Origin: JAKZVK01 sp965237575
GTDB lineage: Bacteria > Acidobacteriota > Terriglobia > Bryobacterales > UBA6623
DNA: 64,000 nt
Assembly (NCBI GenBank): GCA_965237575.1
Contig: CBDEGI010000002.1
Location: 1-64,000 of the forward strand
Reading direction: 5' to 3'
A program made the position numbers and the translations under genes. This document shows positions 56,068 through 64,000 of the stretch, piece by piece (the stretch's first letter is position 1; every line of letters starts with the position of its first letter). The notes beneath the pieces were generated by a model. That model had not been told where the DNA came from. It searched no databases and saw only the letters and a list, made by a program, of their open reading frames with translations.

Positions 56068-57739
56068 CCCGGATTTCCGATTTGACCGTTGCCTGCTAAC
56101 CAACCGGGCACTCTCAGCGCCCTTACAGATGCGGGTTTGAGCGCAGCGCAAGAGAGCGGGAGGGCGACACCCAGTGGGTGACAAAGAGCAGAGGGCATTT
56201 CAGCTATCGTTCAACGGATTTCTGAAGGTCGATTTCCAAGGCTCGCGGGTGACCTCCGATGGCGGGCTTGTTCTCGTCCGAGAACTGGACGAGCGGCTCG
56301 GAGTGGGCAAGCTGATCGACGAGCATCTGACGGATTCGCGACAAGGCTCGAACAAGAAGTTCCCGCTGGCCGATCTGGTGCGACAGTCGGTCTACAGCCG
56401 ACTCGCAGGCTACGAGGACCTCAACGATGCCGTTCGTGTCTCCGCCGATCCGACGTTTCGCTTGCTGGGCTCGAAGAAAAACTGGGATCGCGGTGGGGCG
56501 CTCACCTCGCGACGGCAAAGTTTTGAGGCAGAGCTGCTGGCCAGTGAAGAGAACCTGCTTGGGTTGATGGCGGTGAACCGCGAGTTGGTCGCTCAAGCCG
56601 AAGCGCAGGACCAGTCCGAGCGCGTCGTGCTCGATATGGACTCCACCGAGAGCCCGGTCCACGGTCAGCAGGAAGGCAGTGCCTACAACGGGCACTTCGA
56701 GTCCACCTGCTAGCACCCGCTGTTGCTGTTCAACCAGCACGGCGATTGTCTGGCGGCGAAACTGCGAGCGGGCAACGTCTCCAGCGCCGAGGACTGGGAC
56801 GAGTTGCTGCTGCCCGAGATCGAGCGCCAACAGGCCGAAGGGAAACACGTGACGTTCCGGGCCGACGCCGCCTTCGCCAAGCCGGAGATTTACGAAGCGT
56901 TGGAGCAGCGTGGCGTGGACTATGTGATTCGCATGCCGGCCAACAAGAACCTGGAGTTGGAGATCGAAGATATTCTGTTCCGTCCGCCGGGCAGGCCGAG
57001 CGCCAAGCCGCTGGTGCGCTACAAGAGCTTCCGCTACCAAGCCGCGAGCTGGTCCAAGCCCCGACGGATCGTCGCCAAGGTCGAGCTTCATCCCGGCGAG
57101 TTGTTTGCGCGACCCGGCTTCCTGGTAACCAACAAGGCCTTGCCGAGCCGCTCGGTGGTGTGCTTTTACAACAAACGCGGCACCGCCGAACAGTGGATCA
57201 AGGAAGGCAAGCAGGCCACGAGCTGGACGCGGCTGTCGTGCCATCGCTTTCGAGCGAACGAGGTGCGGCTGCAACTGAGCGTGCTGGCTTACACCCTGGG
57301 CAACTTGTGGCGGCGGCTCGGACTGCCGAGCAGGATCAAGAGTTGGTCGCTGACGACCTTGCAACACAGGTTAATGAAGACGGGCGGTCGGCTCGTCAAG
57401 CACGCCCGCTATTACTGGCTGCTGCTGGCGGAGGGGCATCTGAACCGGCGGCTGTTCGGTGACATGCTCAGGCGGCTCGCGGCGCTACCAGTGCCAGGCG
57501 GGTAGCTAGCGACGGGCTGCGACGGACAAGAGACGCCGAGTTGCTGAAGAGCGAACTACTAGGGAGCAGTGTCGGCGAAAAGCCCCCCAGCGAGTTGGAA
57601 CGCGGCGATGAAGCGGCATTCAGCGACCGAATCGGGGGCGAACGGGGCATCGACCGTGAGAGGAGAACCAAGGTCTTGCATCCGAGCCGCGGATGGGAGT
57701 ACCCTGACCGCGTCGGGATGGCCAAAACGGAAATCCCGG
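56068..57739 (+). mobile_element. IS1380 family element, copy E, structurally complete
   Basis: A 1672-base element with ends CCCGGATTTCCGATTTGACC and (inward) CCGGGATTTCCGTTTTGGCC, flanked by TTGGT (56063-56067 and 57740-57744). Apart from an amber codon in the transposase it is complete and is the reference for copies A, C and D. Confidence 0.95.
56174..57505 (+). pseudogene. IS1380 copy E transposase with an internal amber codon
   Basis: The frame starts at GTG 56174 (MGDKEQRAFQLSFNGFLKVD), carries VVLDMDSTESPVHGQQEGSA, and stops at TAG (56711-56713) where copies B and C have TAC (Tyr). It continues in the same frame from HPLLLFNQHGDCLAAKLRAG to the end (RRLAALPVPGG). Except for this codon all catalytic blocks are intact, and copy D shares the same TAG. 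Confidence 0.9.
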
Positions 57740-57848
57740 TTGGTGTGGACCACGACTGTTGGCTCGATACGTCCGCCGGCCGGGCAGCAGGTAGGTCTTA
57801 TTGCCATCCCGATGCGTTCGAGCCTAATTCGAATTACCTTTTCCGCAA

Positions 57849-58023
57849 ATGGGGTATCCACTTGACTCAGGTAGCCCCAGGCGTTGTGGTTTGGTCGATC
57901 CATGGAGGCACACTAGGCACCCTCGGTTATTGGGCCACATCGGGCCGATCAAGGATTACGCACGCGTTCGCAGAAACCTAAGCCTTTCCGGGGGCCGCCA
58001 ATGGAGTATTACTGAGTCTGGAT
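57849..58023. mobile_element. miniature element A, copy 6, internally deleted
   Basis: A 175-base shortened member of family A with its left repeat (ATGGGGTATCCACTTGACTC) and only part of its right repeat (ACTGAGTCTGGAT). The perfect 8-base duplication TTCCGCAA (57841-57848 and 58024-58031) shows that it arrived by transposition and decayed afterwards. Confidence 0.85.
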
Positions 58024-59018
58024 TTCCGCAATAACGGTGATGGCACGTTCACAGATGTGAGCGCACCAGCCGGCATCCAGGCAGCCGAAGGCAAGGGCCT
58101 GGGCGTTGTGTTCGGGGACATCAACGACGACGGCCGCATCGATATTTCGGTCGCCAACGACTCGGTCCCGCAGTTACTGTTTCAGAATCAGGGTAACGGG
58201 AGCTTTGCTGAAATTGCGATGGATGCGGGGGTCGCCCTCGATGAGGATGGTCAGAACTTCGGCGGCATGGGCACTGATCTGGGAGATCTAAATGGCGATG
58301 GCCTGCCGGAGATCCTCACAACAACGATCTCCCTCCAGCGCTATGCCTATTACCTGAACCCAGGCGACTCCCTATTTGACTACGAGACCGTTCAAAGTAG
58401 GCTAGGGGCCATCACCAATTCGTACACGGGATGGGGCATGAAGTTCTTTGACTTTGATAACGACGGTCACAGAGATGTGTTTCTTGCGAACGGTCACGTT
58501 ATGGACAATATCGGGCAGGCGGACCCCTCGCTCCAGTACCTGCAGCCGCCTCTGTTGCTTCGGTACAGCAATGGGCGATTCACCGACGTGTCGAAACAGG
58601 CCGGACCGACGTTCCAGCGCTCGTGGGCGAGCCGGGGAGCCGCCGTCGGAGATTTCGACAATGATGGCTACCTGGACATTGTCGTCACCAACTGTGGCGG
58701 ACCGGCCTACCTGGCGAAAAATCAAAGTGACCGGCGCTCGAAACACAATTGGCTCGGCTTGAAGCTGCGAGGATGTCTGAGCAATCGTGACGGTATCGGT
58801 GCCAAGATCGTGGTCACGACGCCGGACGGGAACAAGCAATATGCAACCGCTTTGCGGACGGCGAGTTGTTTGTCTTCTCAAGATCCGAGGGTATTCTTCG
58901 GACTTGGCGAGCACACCGAGATTCCGCCGCTTCTGGTCCACTGGCCGAGCGGAACGAAGCAAACCGTTCCCGTTGATGAGGTCAACAGAATCATCGTAGT
59001 GGAGGAGCCTGGAGAATC

Positions 59019-60910
59019 ATGTGGAAAAACGTAGGATGCGGGAATCGACTGGTATCGCTCCTGGGGATCTCGGTGGATCAGAAACGTCGGCTCTGGACAA
59101 GGCGATTCGGCGCTTTGGCTGCGCTGGTCATCGCATTTGTGATTAATAGTCCTGCAGCCGATCCGGATTGGCACAAGATGCTCTCTCAGCTCCGACCGTC
59201 GAAGAGATCTACCACGGCAAGCTCCGATTCGGCGTCGAAGAGATCCCGGCCAGGGATGGAGTGATCTTGCGGGCGGTCATCTATCGTCCGGACGTCGAAG
59301 GAAGATTTCCGGTGTTTCTCATCAACACCCCTTACGACAAGATGAGGGAACCGTATCTGGAGTGGGGGCAGTACTTCGCGGAACGAGGTTACGCTTCGGT
59401 CATCGCGGACGTACGGGGTCGATACGATTCCGATGGTGATAACTACCTCTACGGCCCGCACGACGGCCCCGATCTTTATGACATTCAGTCTTGGGCCGCC
59501 AAGCAACCCTGGTCGACGGGCAAGATCGGGACCACTGGCGGGTCTTATCTCGGCTTTGTGCAACTCGAAGCGGCCCTGGAGGGTAATCCGAACTACACCT
59601 GCATGGTGCCGATGGTGAGCCCGGACGATCACTACGATAACGTATACCCGTCCGGGGCCTTTCAGCTTTCCAACAGCGTTAACCTGGCGTGGATCCTTGG
59701 GAAGCACACCAACCAGAATCCTGACGCTGTTTTGGATTGGGACAAGGTTTACCGCCATCTGCCCCTGCGGACCCTCGACAAAGAAGCGCTCGGGCTTCGC
59801 GCGGAGTTCTGGTCTGATTGGCTGGACCATCCTACCCGCGATGACTATTGGCCCGGTCCCGGCCACCGCATCGCACCGGGAAAGAATGGTCCAGGCAAAT
59901 ATCACAAGATGAAGGTGCCTTCCTACAACATCTCCGGCTGGTATGACCAGGTCAGCCAAGCCACCATCAACAACTATCTGGGAATGGTCCGTCACGGCCC
60001 CGAACATCTGCGCGACAAACACAAGCTGCTCATGGGCCCCTGGACCCACGCCGTCAGTTTCGGAGTGACTCGCAAGCAAGGCGATCTGACGTTTCCTCCC
60101 GAAGCCGCGCCCGACATGAGAAAGATGGTTCTATGCTGGATGGATCACTGGCTCAAAGGAACTCAGAACGACTTTATGGATGAGCCTCCTGTCCAGATCT
60201 ATGTGATGGGAGCGGATGAGTGGCGCTTGGAAAACGAGTGGCCATTGGCCCGGACATCCTACACGAAGTACTACCTGCACAGCCAGGGCCTCGCCAATAG
60301 CCTCCTCGGGAATGGCTCACTGTCGACCGAAAAGCCAGAAGGTGAGCCGCCGGATCATTTCAGCTACGACCCAGATGACCCGGTTCCCACCTTGGGCGGC
60401 AACGTTTCGATGAAGCCGGCGTCCTCCGGGCCCTATGATCAAGCAGCCATCGAGCGGCGCGACGACGTGTTGGTCTTCACAACGCCTCCACTGACCGAAG
60501 AGGTAGAAGTAACGGGTCCGGTCTTCGTCGAGTTGTACGCGTCGACCGACGTGACCGATACGGACTTCACGGGTAAACTGGTAGACGTCTGGCCGAACGG
60601 CTATGCGCAGATTTTATTGGAGGGTGTCCTGCGCGCACGGTACCGGGAGTCATTCGAAGAGGAGAAGCTGGTTACGCCGGGGAAGATCGAAAAGTATCTG
60701 ATCGATCTTTGGTCGACAAGCAATCTATTTCGTCAAGGTCACCGAATTCGAGTCGAGATTTCAAGCAGCAACTTTCCAAAATATGACCGCAACCCGAACA
60801 CCGGTCACCCGATCGGCGAAAACGCCGAGCGGAAAGTGGCGCACCAAACGATTTACCACGACTCGATGCACCCATCTCACATCCTTCTGCCGGTCATCCC
60901 GGCACGCTGA
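59019..60910 (+). pseudogene. CocE/NonD (X-Pro dipeptidyl-peptidase-like) hydrolase with a frameshift after the leader
   Basis: ATG 59019 overlaps the CRTAC1 stop and encodes a leader (RRFGALAALVIAFVINSPAA). Near 59155-59170 the frame shifts, and LAQDALSAPTVEEIYHGKLR starts a complete 580-residue catalytic chain: VFLINTPYDKMREP, ADVRGRYDSDGDNY, nucleophile Ser in GTTGGSYLGFVQLEAA, Asp in YNISGWYDQVSQ, His in LLMGPWTHAVSFG, and the C-terminal jelly-roll (VEVTGPVFVELYASTDVTDT). Members hydrolyse acyl or X-Pro bonds. Length 1892 is one base short of a whole number of codons. TTG 59168 could give a leaderless protein. Confidence 0.82.
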
Positions 60911-60964
60911 GACCATCGCCAAGCGAGCTTCACGGCGGTGCCGGCGTCGCGTCGCAAGCGGGTC

Positions 60965-62329
60965 CTACTGCGGCTGGGTTTCCACCAGGAGCCGAATTCC
61001 CCTGGGAGTACGTTTTGGCAGGCCTTTGTGGATCTCGAGTTCCTTCGCGGCCGACTCACGATTTCCGGTGCGTCTGTAGAGCGTCGCCAGAACATAGTTC
61101 GCCCGATCATGTTGCGGGTCCAGACGAATCGTTTTCTCTAACTCGGCAATCGATTCCTCGTACCTCTCTTCCCACTGCAGAGCCTTCCCGAGGGTGAAGT
61201 GCCGATCGCTCACGGCGGGCTCAATCTCGACAGCCTTTTGCAGCACTTCGATCGCCGGCGCCATCGAGGTGCGGTTGTCCGTCGCCAGCCTCAAGTGTCC
61301 CATGCCTTTCAAGTAATAGCCTGTCGCGCTGGCCGGCTGCAGTCCGATGAACTGCTCGCCGAGCGCGATCAGGGCCTTCGCATCTCTGTCTTGCTCATAG
61401 CACTCTCCGAGGGCTTTGTACGCCGGTTCGAACTCTTTGTCAACCGCGAGAATCTCTGTCAGTAGTTCGACACCCTCCGGCCTCCGCTCCTCCAAAGTAT
61501 AAGCCAGGGCGAGCAGGAACTTGACACGTATCGACGAAGCGAATCGCGGGAGGCCAACTTCAAACATCTCCCGGGCAGCATCGAAGGCACGATAGTGAAT
61601 CAGGAACTGGCCGACATCTACCAGAAACTCTTCATTGGTCGGTTCTAGCGTCAGCGCCTTCTGCAGATGTTGGAGTGCTGATTCGGGTTCCTCCAGCCTG
61701 GATTCAGTTCGCCCTAGCAGGTTGTTCCAGGCACTGCTGCTTTCCAACGCCGGGCGGACCGTTGAGAGAAGTGCTTTGGCGCTGGCGTACCGCTCCTGGG
61801 CAAACAGCTCTTGCGCCTTTTCGGCGGTGCCGGCAGCCGCGACCCGCCAGGCAGCTTCAATTTCCGTATCCTGTGGTGCAATCTCCAGAGCGCGGCTCAA
61901 TGCCTGAAACGCTTCGTCGTTTTTTTGTAGGGTCAAGAGGGTCGATCCCACATTGAACCAAACCAATTCGTTGCCGGCATTGAGATCGGCGGCTTTCTCA
62001 AAAGCCGACAGCGCTTTGTCCGGGTTCCTGGTCTCGATCAGGTTCGCGCCGAGGTTGTTCCAGGCCTGCCAGTCGTGGGGACGCAGCTGAGCAACTTGCT
62101 GGAAGGAACGGGTCGCGCGATCCGGCCGGCCCAGGCGCGTTTCACAAATCGCGATCGCCTGGTAGGCCTGCGCAGTGCCTTGATTCTGTGCAACAACAGT
62201 GTTCAAGTCTTGCAGCGCCGTCGTGCACTGACCTTGCCGGAACGCCTGCAATCCACGCTGCAAGGCCGCTTCCCAGCCGGCCCCGAACAGCGTAGGCGAG
62301 GTGAGTAGGAGAAGCAGCAAGTGTCTCAT
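60965..62329 (-). CDS. exported TPR protein
   Basis: A 454-residue protein with a signal peptide (MRHLLLLLLTSPTLFGAG) and about eleven TPR units (AWNNLGANLIETRNPDKALS; SAWNNLLGRTESRLEEPESA; ANYVLATLYRRTGNRESAAK). It is intact. It converges with the CocE-type hydrolase gene, the two stops being 55 bases apart. As with the TPR gene at 46.7-52.5 kb, it stands beside a CRTAC1 gene, supporting a functional association of TPR and FG-GAP/UnbV proteins, though here the strands differ. Confidence 0.87.
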   Translation of the reverse strand: MRHLLLLLLTSPTLFGAGWEAALQRGLQAFRQGQCTTALQDLNTVVAQNQGTAQAYQAIAICETRLGRPDRATRSFQQVAQLRPHDWQAWNNLGANLIETRNPDKALSAFEKAADLNAGNELVWFNVGSTLLTLQKNDEAFQALSRALEIAPQDTEIEAAWRVAAAGTAEKAQELFAQERYASAKALLSTVRPALESSSAWNNLLGRTESRLEEPESALQHLQKALTLEPTNEEFLVDVGQFLIHYRAFDAAREMFEVGLPRFASSIRVKFLLALAYTLEERRPEGVELLTEILAVDKEFEPAYKALGECYEQDRDAKALIALGEQFIGLQPASATGYYLKGMGHLRLATDNRTSMAPAIEVLQKAVEIEPAVSDRHFTLGKALQWEERYEESIAELEKTIRLDPQHDRANYVLATLYRRTGNRESAAKELEIHKGLPKRTPRGIRLLVETQPQ

Positions 62330-62506
62330 GATTCTGTCAACTCACGAAATGCCGCTAGGCGCGATTGGCGCTACCGCTCCCTTTCGACTAGCCTGAACAT
62401 CCCCCGGAACATTCTAGCAGCCATGCTAGGCCCTGGCGGGGCGCTTGATGAGCTATACCACCTCGTGGATCATGGTGTGATGAACACCGCGTCAGATTAC
62501 TGGCAA

Positions 62507-63502
62507 GTGGGGTATCCACTTAACTCAGGTGACCCCAATATCTTGTGGTTTGGGCTCACGGGACTTCGGCGTCCCCATCGGCAACGATCGAGCGATACGG
62601 CGTTGGGTCGACGGCCACAGCCTGTTGCACCAGCCGGTAGAAGAGCTTGCCGCGGCTGCGTGAGCTGCGCCGGTTGAAACGGAACACGAACTCGTCGAGA
62701 TAGTAGTCCAGGTGCTCGTGGCTGACCGCCCCTTGGTGCGTTCCCAGCAGCCAGCGCTTGAGCAGCGAAATCGCCTTGTGCACCAGCGGCAGCAATTCCG
62801 ACGCCTGCTCACGGCGACCCTTTAGAAAGACGATGCGGTGCTGGTAGCCCTTCTTCTCCAGCGGCTCGTAGCCCAGCCAGCCGTCAGTGCGAACCACGCT
62901 GGCCGGCTCGACCGACTCCTCGACGAAGGGCATCAAACTGGACGCCCCGGCGTTCCGCACGCGCTGCATGCGAATGCGCCCCAGCCCGGCACCCCTTTCC
63001 TCCGCGGCTACTGCAATCAACGCTTTACGCTCGGTCTGCCGGCCGCGAACGCCCTCTTCCTCAGCGCCCCAGTAAGTCTCATCGACCTCGACTACGCCCG
63101 TCAACCGCTCCCGCCCGGGACGCACCATCGCCCGCCTCAGCTTATGCATCCAGGTCCAAGCGGTTTGGTAACTGCCCAGTCCCAAAACGCGCTGCAAACC
63201 CAGGGCGCTGACTCCGTTCTTCTGCGAGACGACGTGCCACATCGCCCGGAACCAGAGCCGCAGCGGCTTGCGTGTGTCTTGAAAGATCGTGCCGGCGGTT
63301 ACGGACGTTTGCCGCCCGCAGCGGGCGCACTCGAACCACACTTTGCGCACCGGCCAGGCCCGCTCATGCCCGCAGCTCGGGCAGCGGAATCCGTCCGGCC
63401 AGCGCAAGGCGAACAGATAGTCGCGACAGGCCTCTTCGGTGGCGAAACGCGACTCGAACTCGAGCCAATCGCGCGGGTAATCCTCCACGAGGCCGTATAC
63501 TA
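62507..63502 (-). mobile_element. IS1595 family element interrupted by another IS
   Basis: The left terminal repeat is GTGGGGTATCCACTTAACTC at 62507, which is the same end as in miniature element A. The transposase is complete, but a second-group IS1380 element begins at 63503, just upstream of its start codon, so the right terminal repeat lies beyond that insertion outside the window. Confidence 0.88.
62556..63488 (-). CDS. IS1595 family (ISXO2-like) transposase
   Basis: A 310-residue transposase starting at GTG 63488 (VEDYPRDWLEFESRFATEEA), homologous in its start to the two other IS1595 transposases here. The zinc ribbon is CPSCGHERAWPVRKVWFECA RCG, followed by SVTAGTIFQDTRKPLRLWFR, a first Asp in VEVDETYWGAEEEGVRGRQT, a second Asp in SVVRTDGWLGYEPLEKKGYQ, and HLDYYLDEFVFRFNRRSSRS. 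The frame extends upstream into the adjacent insertion but those residues are not transposase. Its promoter region is separated by the insertion. It is the closest match in ends to miniature element A. Confidence 0.9.
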   Translation of the reverse strand: MEDYPRDWLEFESRFATEEACRDYLFALRWPDGFRCPSCGHERAWPVRKVWFECARCGRQTSVTAGTIFQDTRKPLRLWFRAMWHVVSQKNGVSALGLQRVLGLGSYQTAWTWMHKLRRAMVRPGRERLTGVVEVDETYWGAEEEGVRGRQTERKALIAVAAEERGAGLGRIRMQRVRNAGASSLMPFVEESVEPASVVRTDGWLGYEPLEKKGYQHRIVFLKGRREQASELLPLVHKAISLLKRWLLGTHQGAVSHEHLDYYLDEFVFRFNRRSSRSRGKLFYRLVQQAVAVDPTPYRSIVADGDAEVP

Positions 63503-64000
63503 CCTGAATTATGCACTGCGGGGTGCACCGGGGTGCACCTGAGGAGGCCTGTGCCGCAAGGGACCATTGGGGGACCCCCGAAAACATGGGGTAAAAAGGT
63601 AGGCTGGCGAAGATTCCCGCTTCGCCAACCGACCCCAAGGAGGTCACCCAAATGGTTACCAAACGAAAACAGCATAGCTCCCCAAGGCCCGTCAAACAAG
63701 GCCGGGGCGCGAGGGCCTCGCGGCCCAATAAAATCGGGGCTTCCACGCCTTATCACTTCCGCGGCAAGAATCTGACTCCCTACGGCGGCTTGCTGCCCGT
63801 CGCCACCCTGCTCGAGAAACTCGACTTCCAAGCGCTGCTGGAAGAAACCATCACGACCAAACGAATCACCCGAGCCATGAGCCCCTACCAGTTTGTGCTG
63901 GCCCTCGTGCTCGGGTATGTCGGCTTTGCGCGGCTCAACCAACTCCGCTTCATCGCTCGCGATCCCATCCTGACCGGCATCTTAAAAGTGACACGGCTGC
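63503..64000 (+). mobile_element. IS1380 family element of the second group, partial at window edge
   Basis: Begins with the same 14-base terminal repeat CCTGAATTATGCAC and is nearly identical to 47433 onward. The right half is outside the window. The left flank TACTA is the expected 5-base target duplication. Confidence 0.93.
63652..64000 (+). CDS. IS1380 family transposase (second group), partial
   Basis: The first 116 codons of the same transposase as at 47582, starting MVTKRKQHSSPRPVKQG. It differs by an in-frame loss of one codon (LVLGLYVGF becomes LVLGYVGF near 63915) and Q to R shortly after. The frame is open to the window end. Confidence 0.9.
   Translation, partial: MVTKRKQHSSPRPVKQGRGARASRPNKIGASTPYHFRGKNLTPYGGLLPVATLLEKLDFQALLEETITTKRITRAMSPYQFVLALVLGYVGFARLNQLRFIARDPILTGILKVTRL

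Larger units (their letters stand above)
55449..59034 (+). pseudogene. CRTAC1-type FG-GAP/UnbV protein, doubly interrupted and frameshifted
   Basis: Removing IS1380 copy E (1672 plus TTGGT) and the miniature element (175 plus TTCCGCAA) leaves 1726 bases, one more than 575 codons. The extra base is in the T5 run after MRLKAV, in the signal peptide (MRLKAV then FAAGAGAALAVSANS). The rebuilt protein has FG-GAP units (VAVLDVDSDGWMDVFFVNGA; KFFDFDNDGHRDVFLANGHV), joins KWSF to GVDHDCWLDTS and YLFR to NNGDGTFTDVS, and ends with UnbV (HNWLGLKLRGCLSNRDGIGA). It overlaps the CocE-type hydrolase start by 16 bases. Confidence 0.9.

Noticed and set aside
56711..56713. Genome-wide reassignment of TAG to tyrosine
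   Set aside because: TAG replaces Tyr codons in two IS1380 copies and at 30137, but TAG is also the natural stop of intact genes here (IS1380 copy B at 33008-33010, IS1595 at 26223-26225), so recoding is unlikely.

Overview
The window looks like a chromosomal segment of an Acidobacteriota-like (or Planctomycetes-like) bacterium that is undergoing heavy insertion-sequence expansion. Host genes supporting this are three CRTAC1-type FG-GAP/UnbV proteins, several TPR proteins, an Oar-type TonB receptor fragment, a Planctomycete-type DUF1549/DUF1553 cytochrome protein next to a DUF1501 protein, twin-arginine-exported oxidoreductase and enolase-superfamily proteins, and the start of a serine/threonine kinase. 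The phylum assignment is an inference from gene content. Many host genes are broken, as in a recently host-associated or relaxed-selection genome.

Layout. 1-765: amidohydrolase cut by an IS1380 remnant. 1.7-7.6 kb: an integrative-element module (P4-like integrase, excisionase-like HTH protein, a DUF927-like fragment, a DUF3987-like protein, an iteron-like array, and a RepA-like ATPase split by a small element). 7.7-11.4 kb: miniature elements and a decayed IS1202-type element. 11.5-12.3 kb: cyclase and CPXCG protein. 12.6-14.7 kb: IS91-type transposase with a partner tyrosine recombinase. 15-21.7 kb: host genes (methyltransferase, broken DoxX, kinase relic, enolase-superfamily protein, CRTAC1). 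21.8-35.8 kb: a dense IS graveyard (IS4, IS1595, IS256 fossil, IS1380, miniature elements) around a TPR gene and fragments of a lipoprotein hydrolase, a cytochrome c protein and an LRR protein. 36-46.5 kb: the best preserved host block, five co-directional genes (PHP-domain protein, Gfo/Idh/MocA oxidoreductase, DUF1549/DUF1553 protein, DUF1501 protein, sodium:solute symporter), plausibly for uptake and oxidation of a sugar-like compound. 46.7-62.3 kb: CRTAC1/TPR loci, a TonB fragment and a CocE-type hydrolase, riddled with nested insertions. 62.5-64 kb: IS1595 invaded by a second IS1380-type element.

The strongest pattern is a pair of miniature-element families. Family A is about 275 bp with six copies; family B is about 250 bp with two copies. 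Both carry the terminal repeats of IS1595 elements in this same window. Family B still retains the first codons of the IS1595 transposase and the other IS end, so it is an internal-deletion derivative. Both make 8-9 bp target duplications. Removing an element plus one duplication restores reading frames exactly in an ATPase gene, a DoxX gene and a CRTAC1 gene. Likewise a TPR gene spread over 5.76 kb is restored to 945 bp when an ISAzo13 element and an IS1380 element (itself carrying another IS) are removed. These reconstructions give an internally consistent order of insertions.

I see no CRISPR array, rRNA or convincing tRNA. The nearest thing to an undescribed system is the integrative module with its TGTCGTTT-based iteron array and a RepA-like ATPase lacking Walker A. 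A copy of its integrase-upstream repeat sits at the same breakpoint inside another IS1380 copy.
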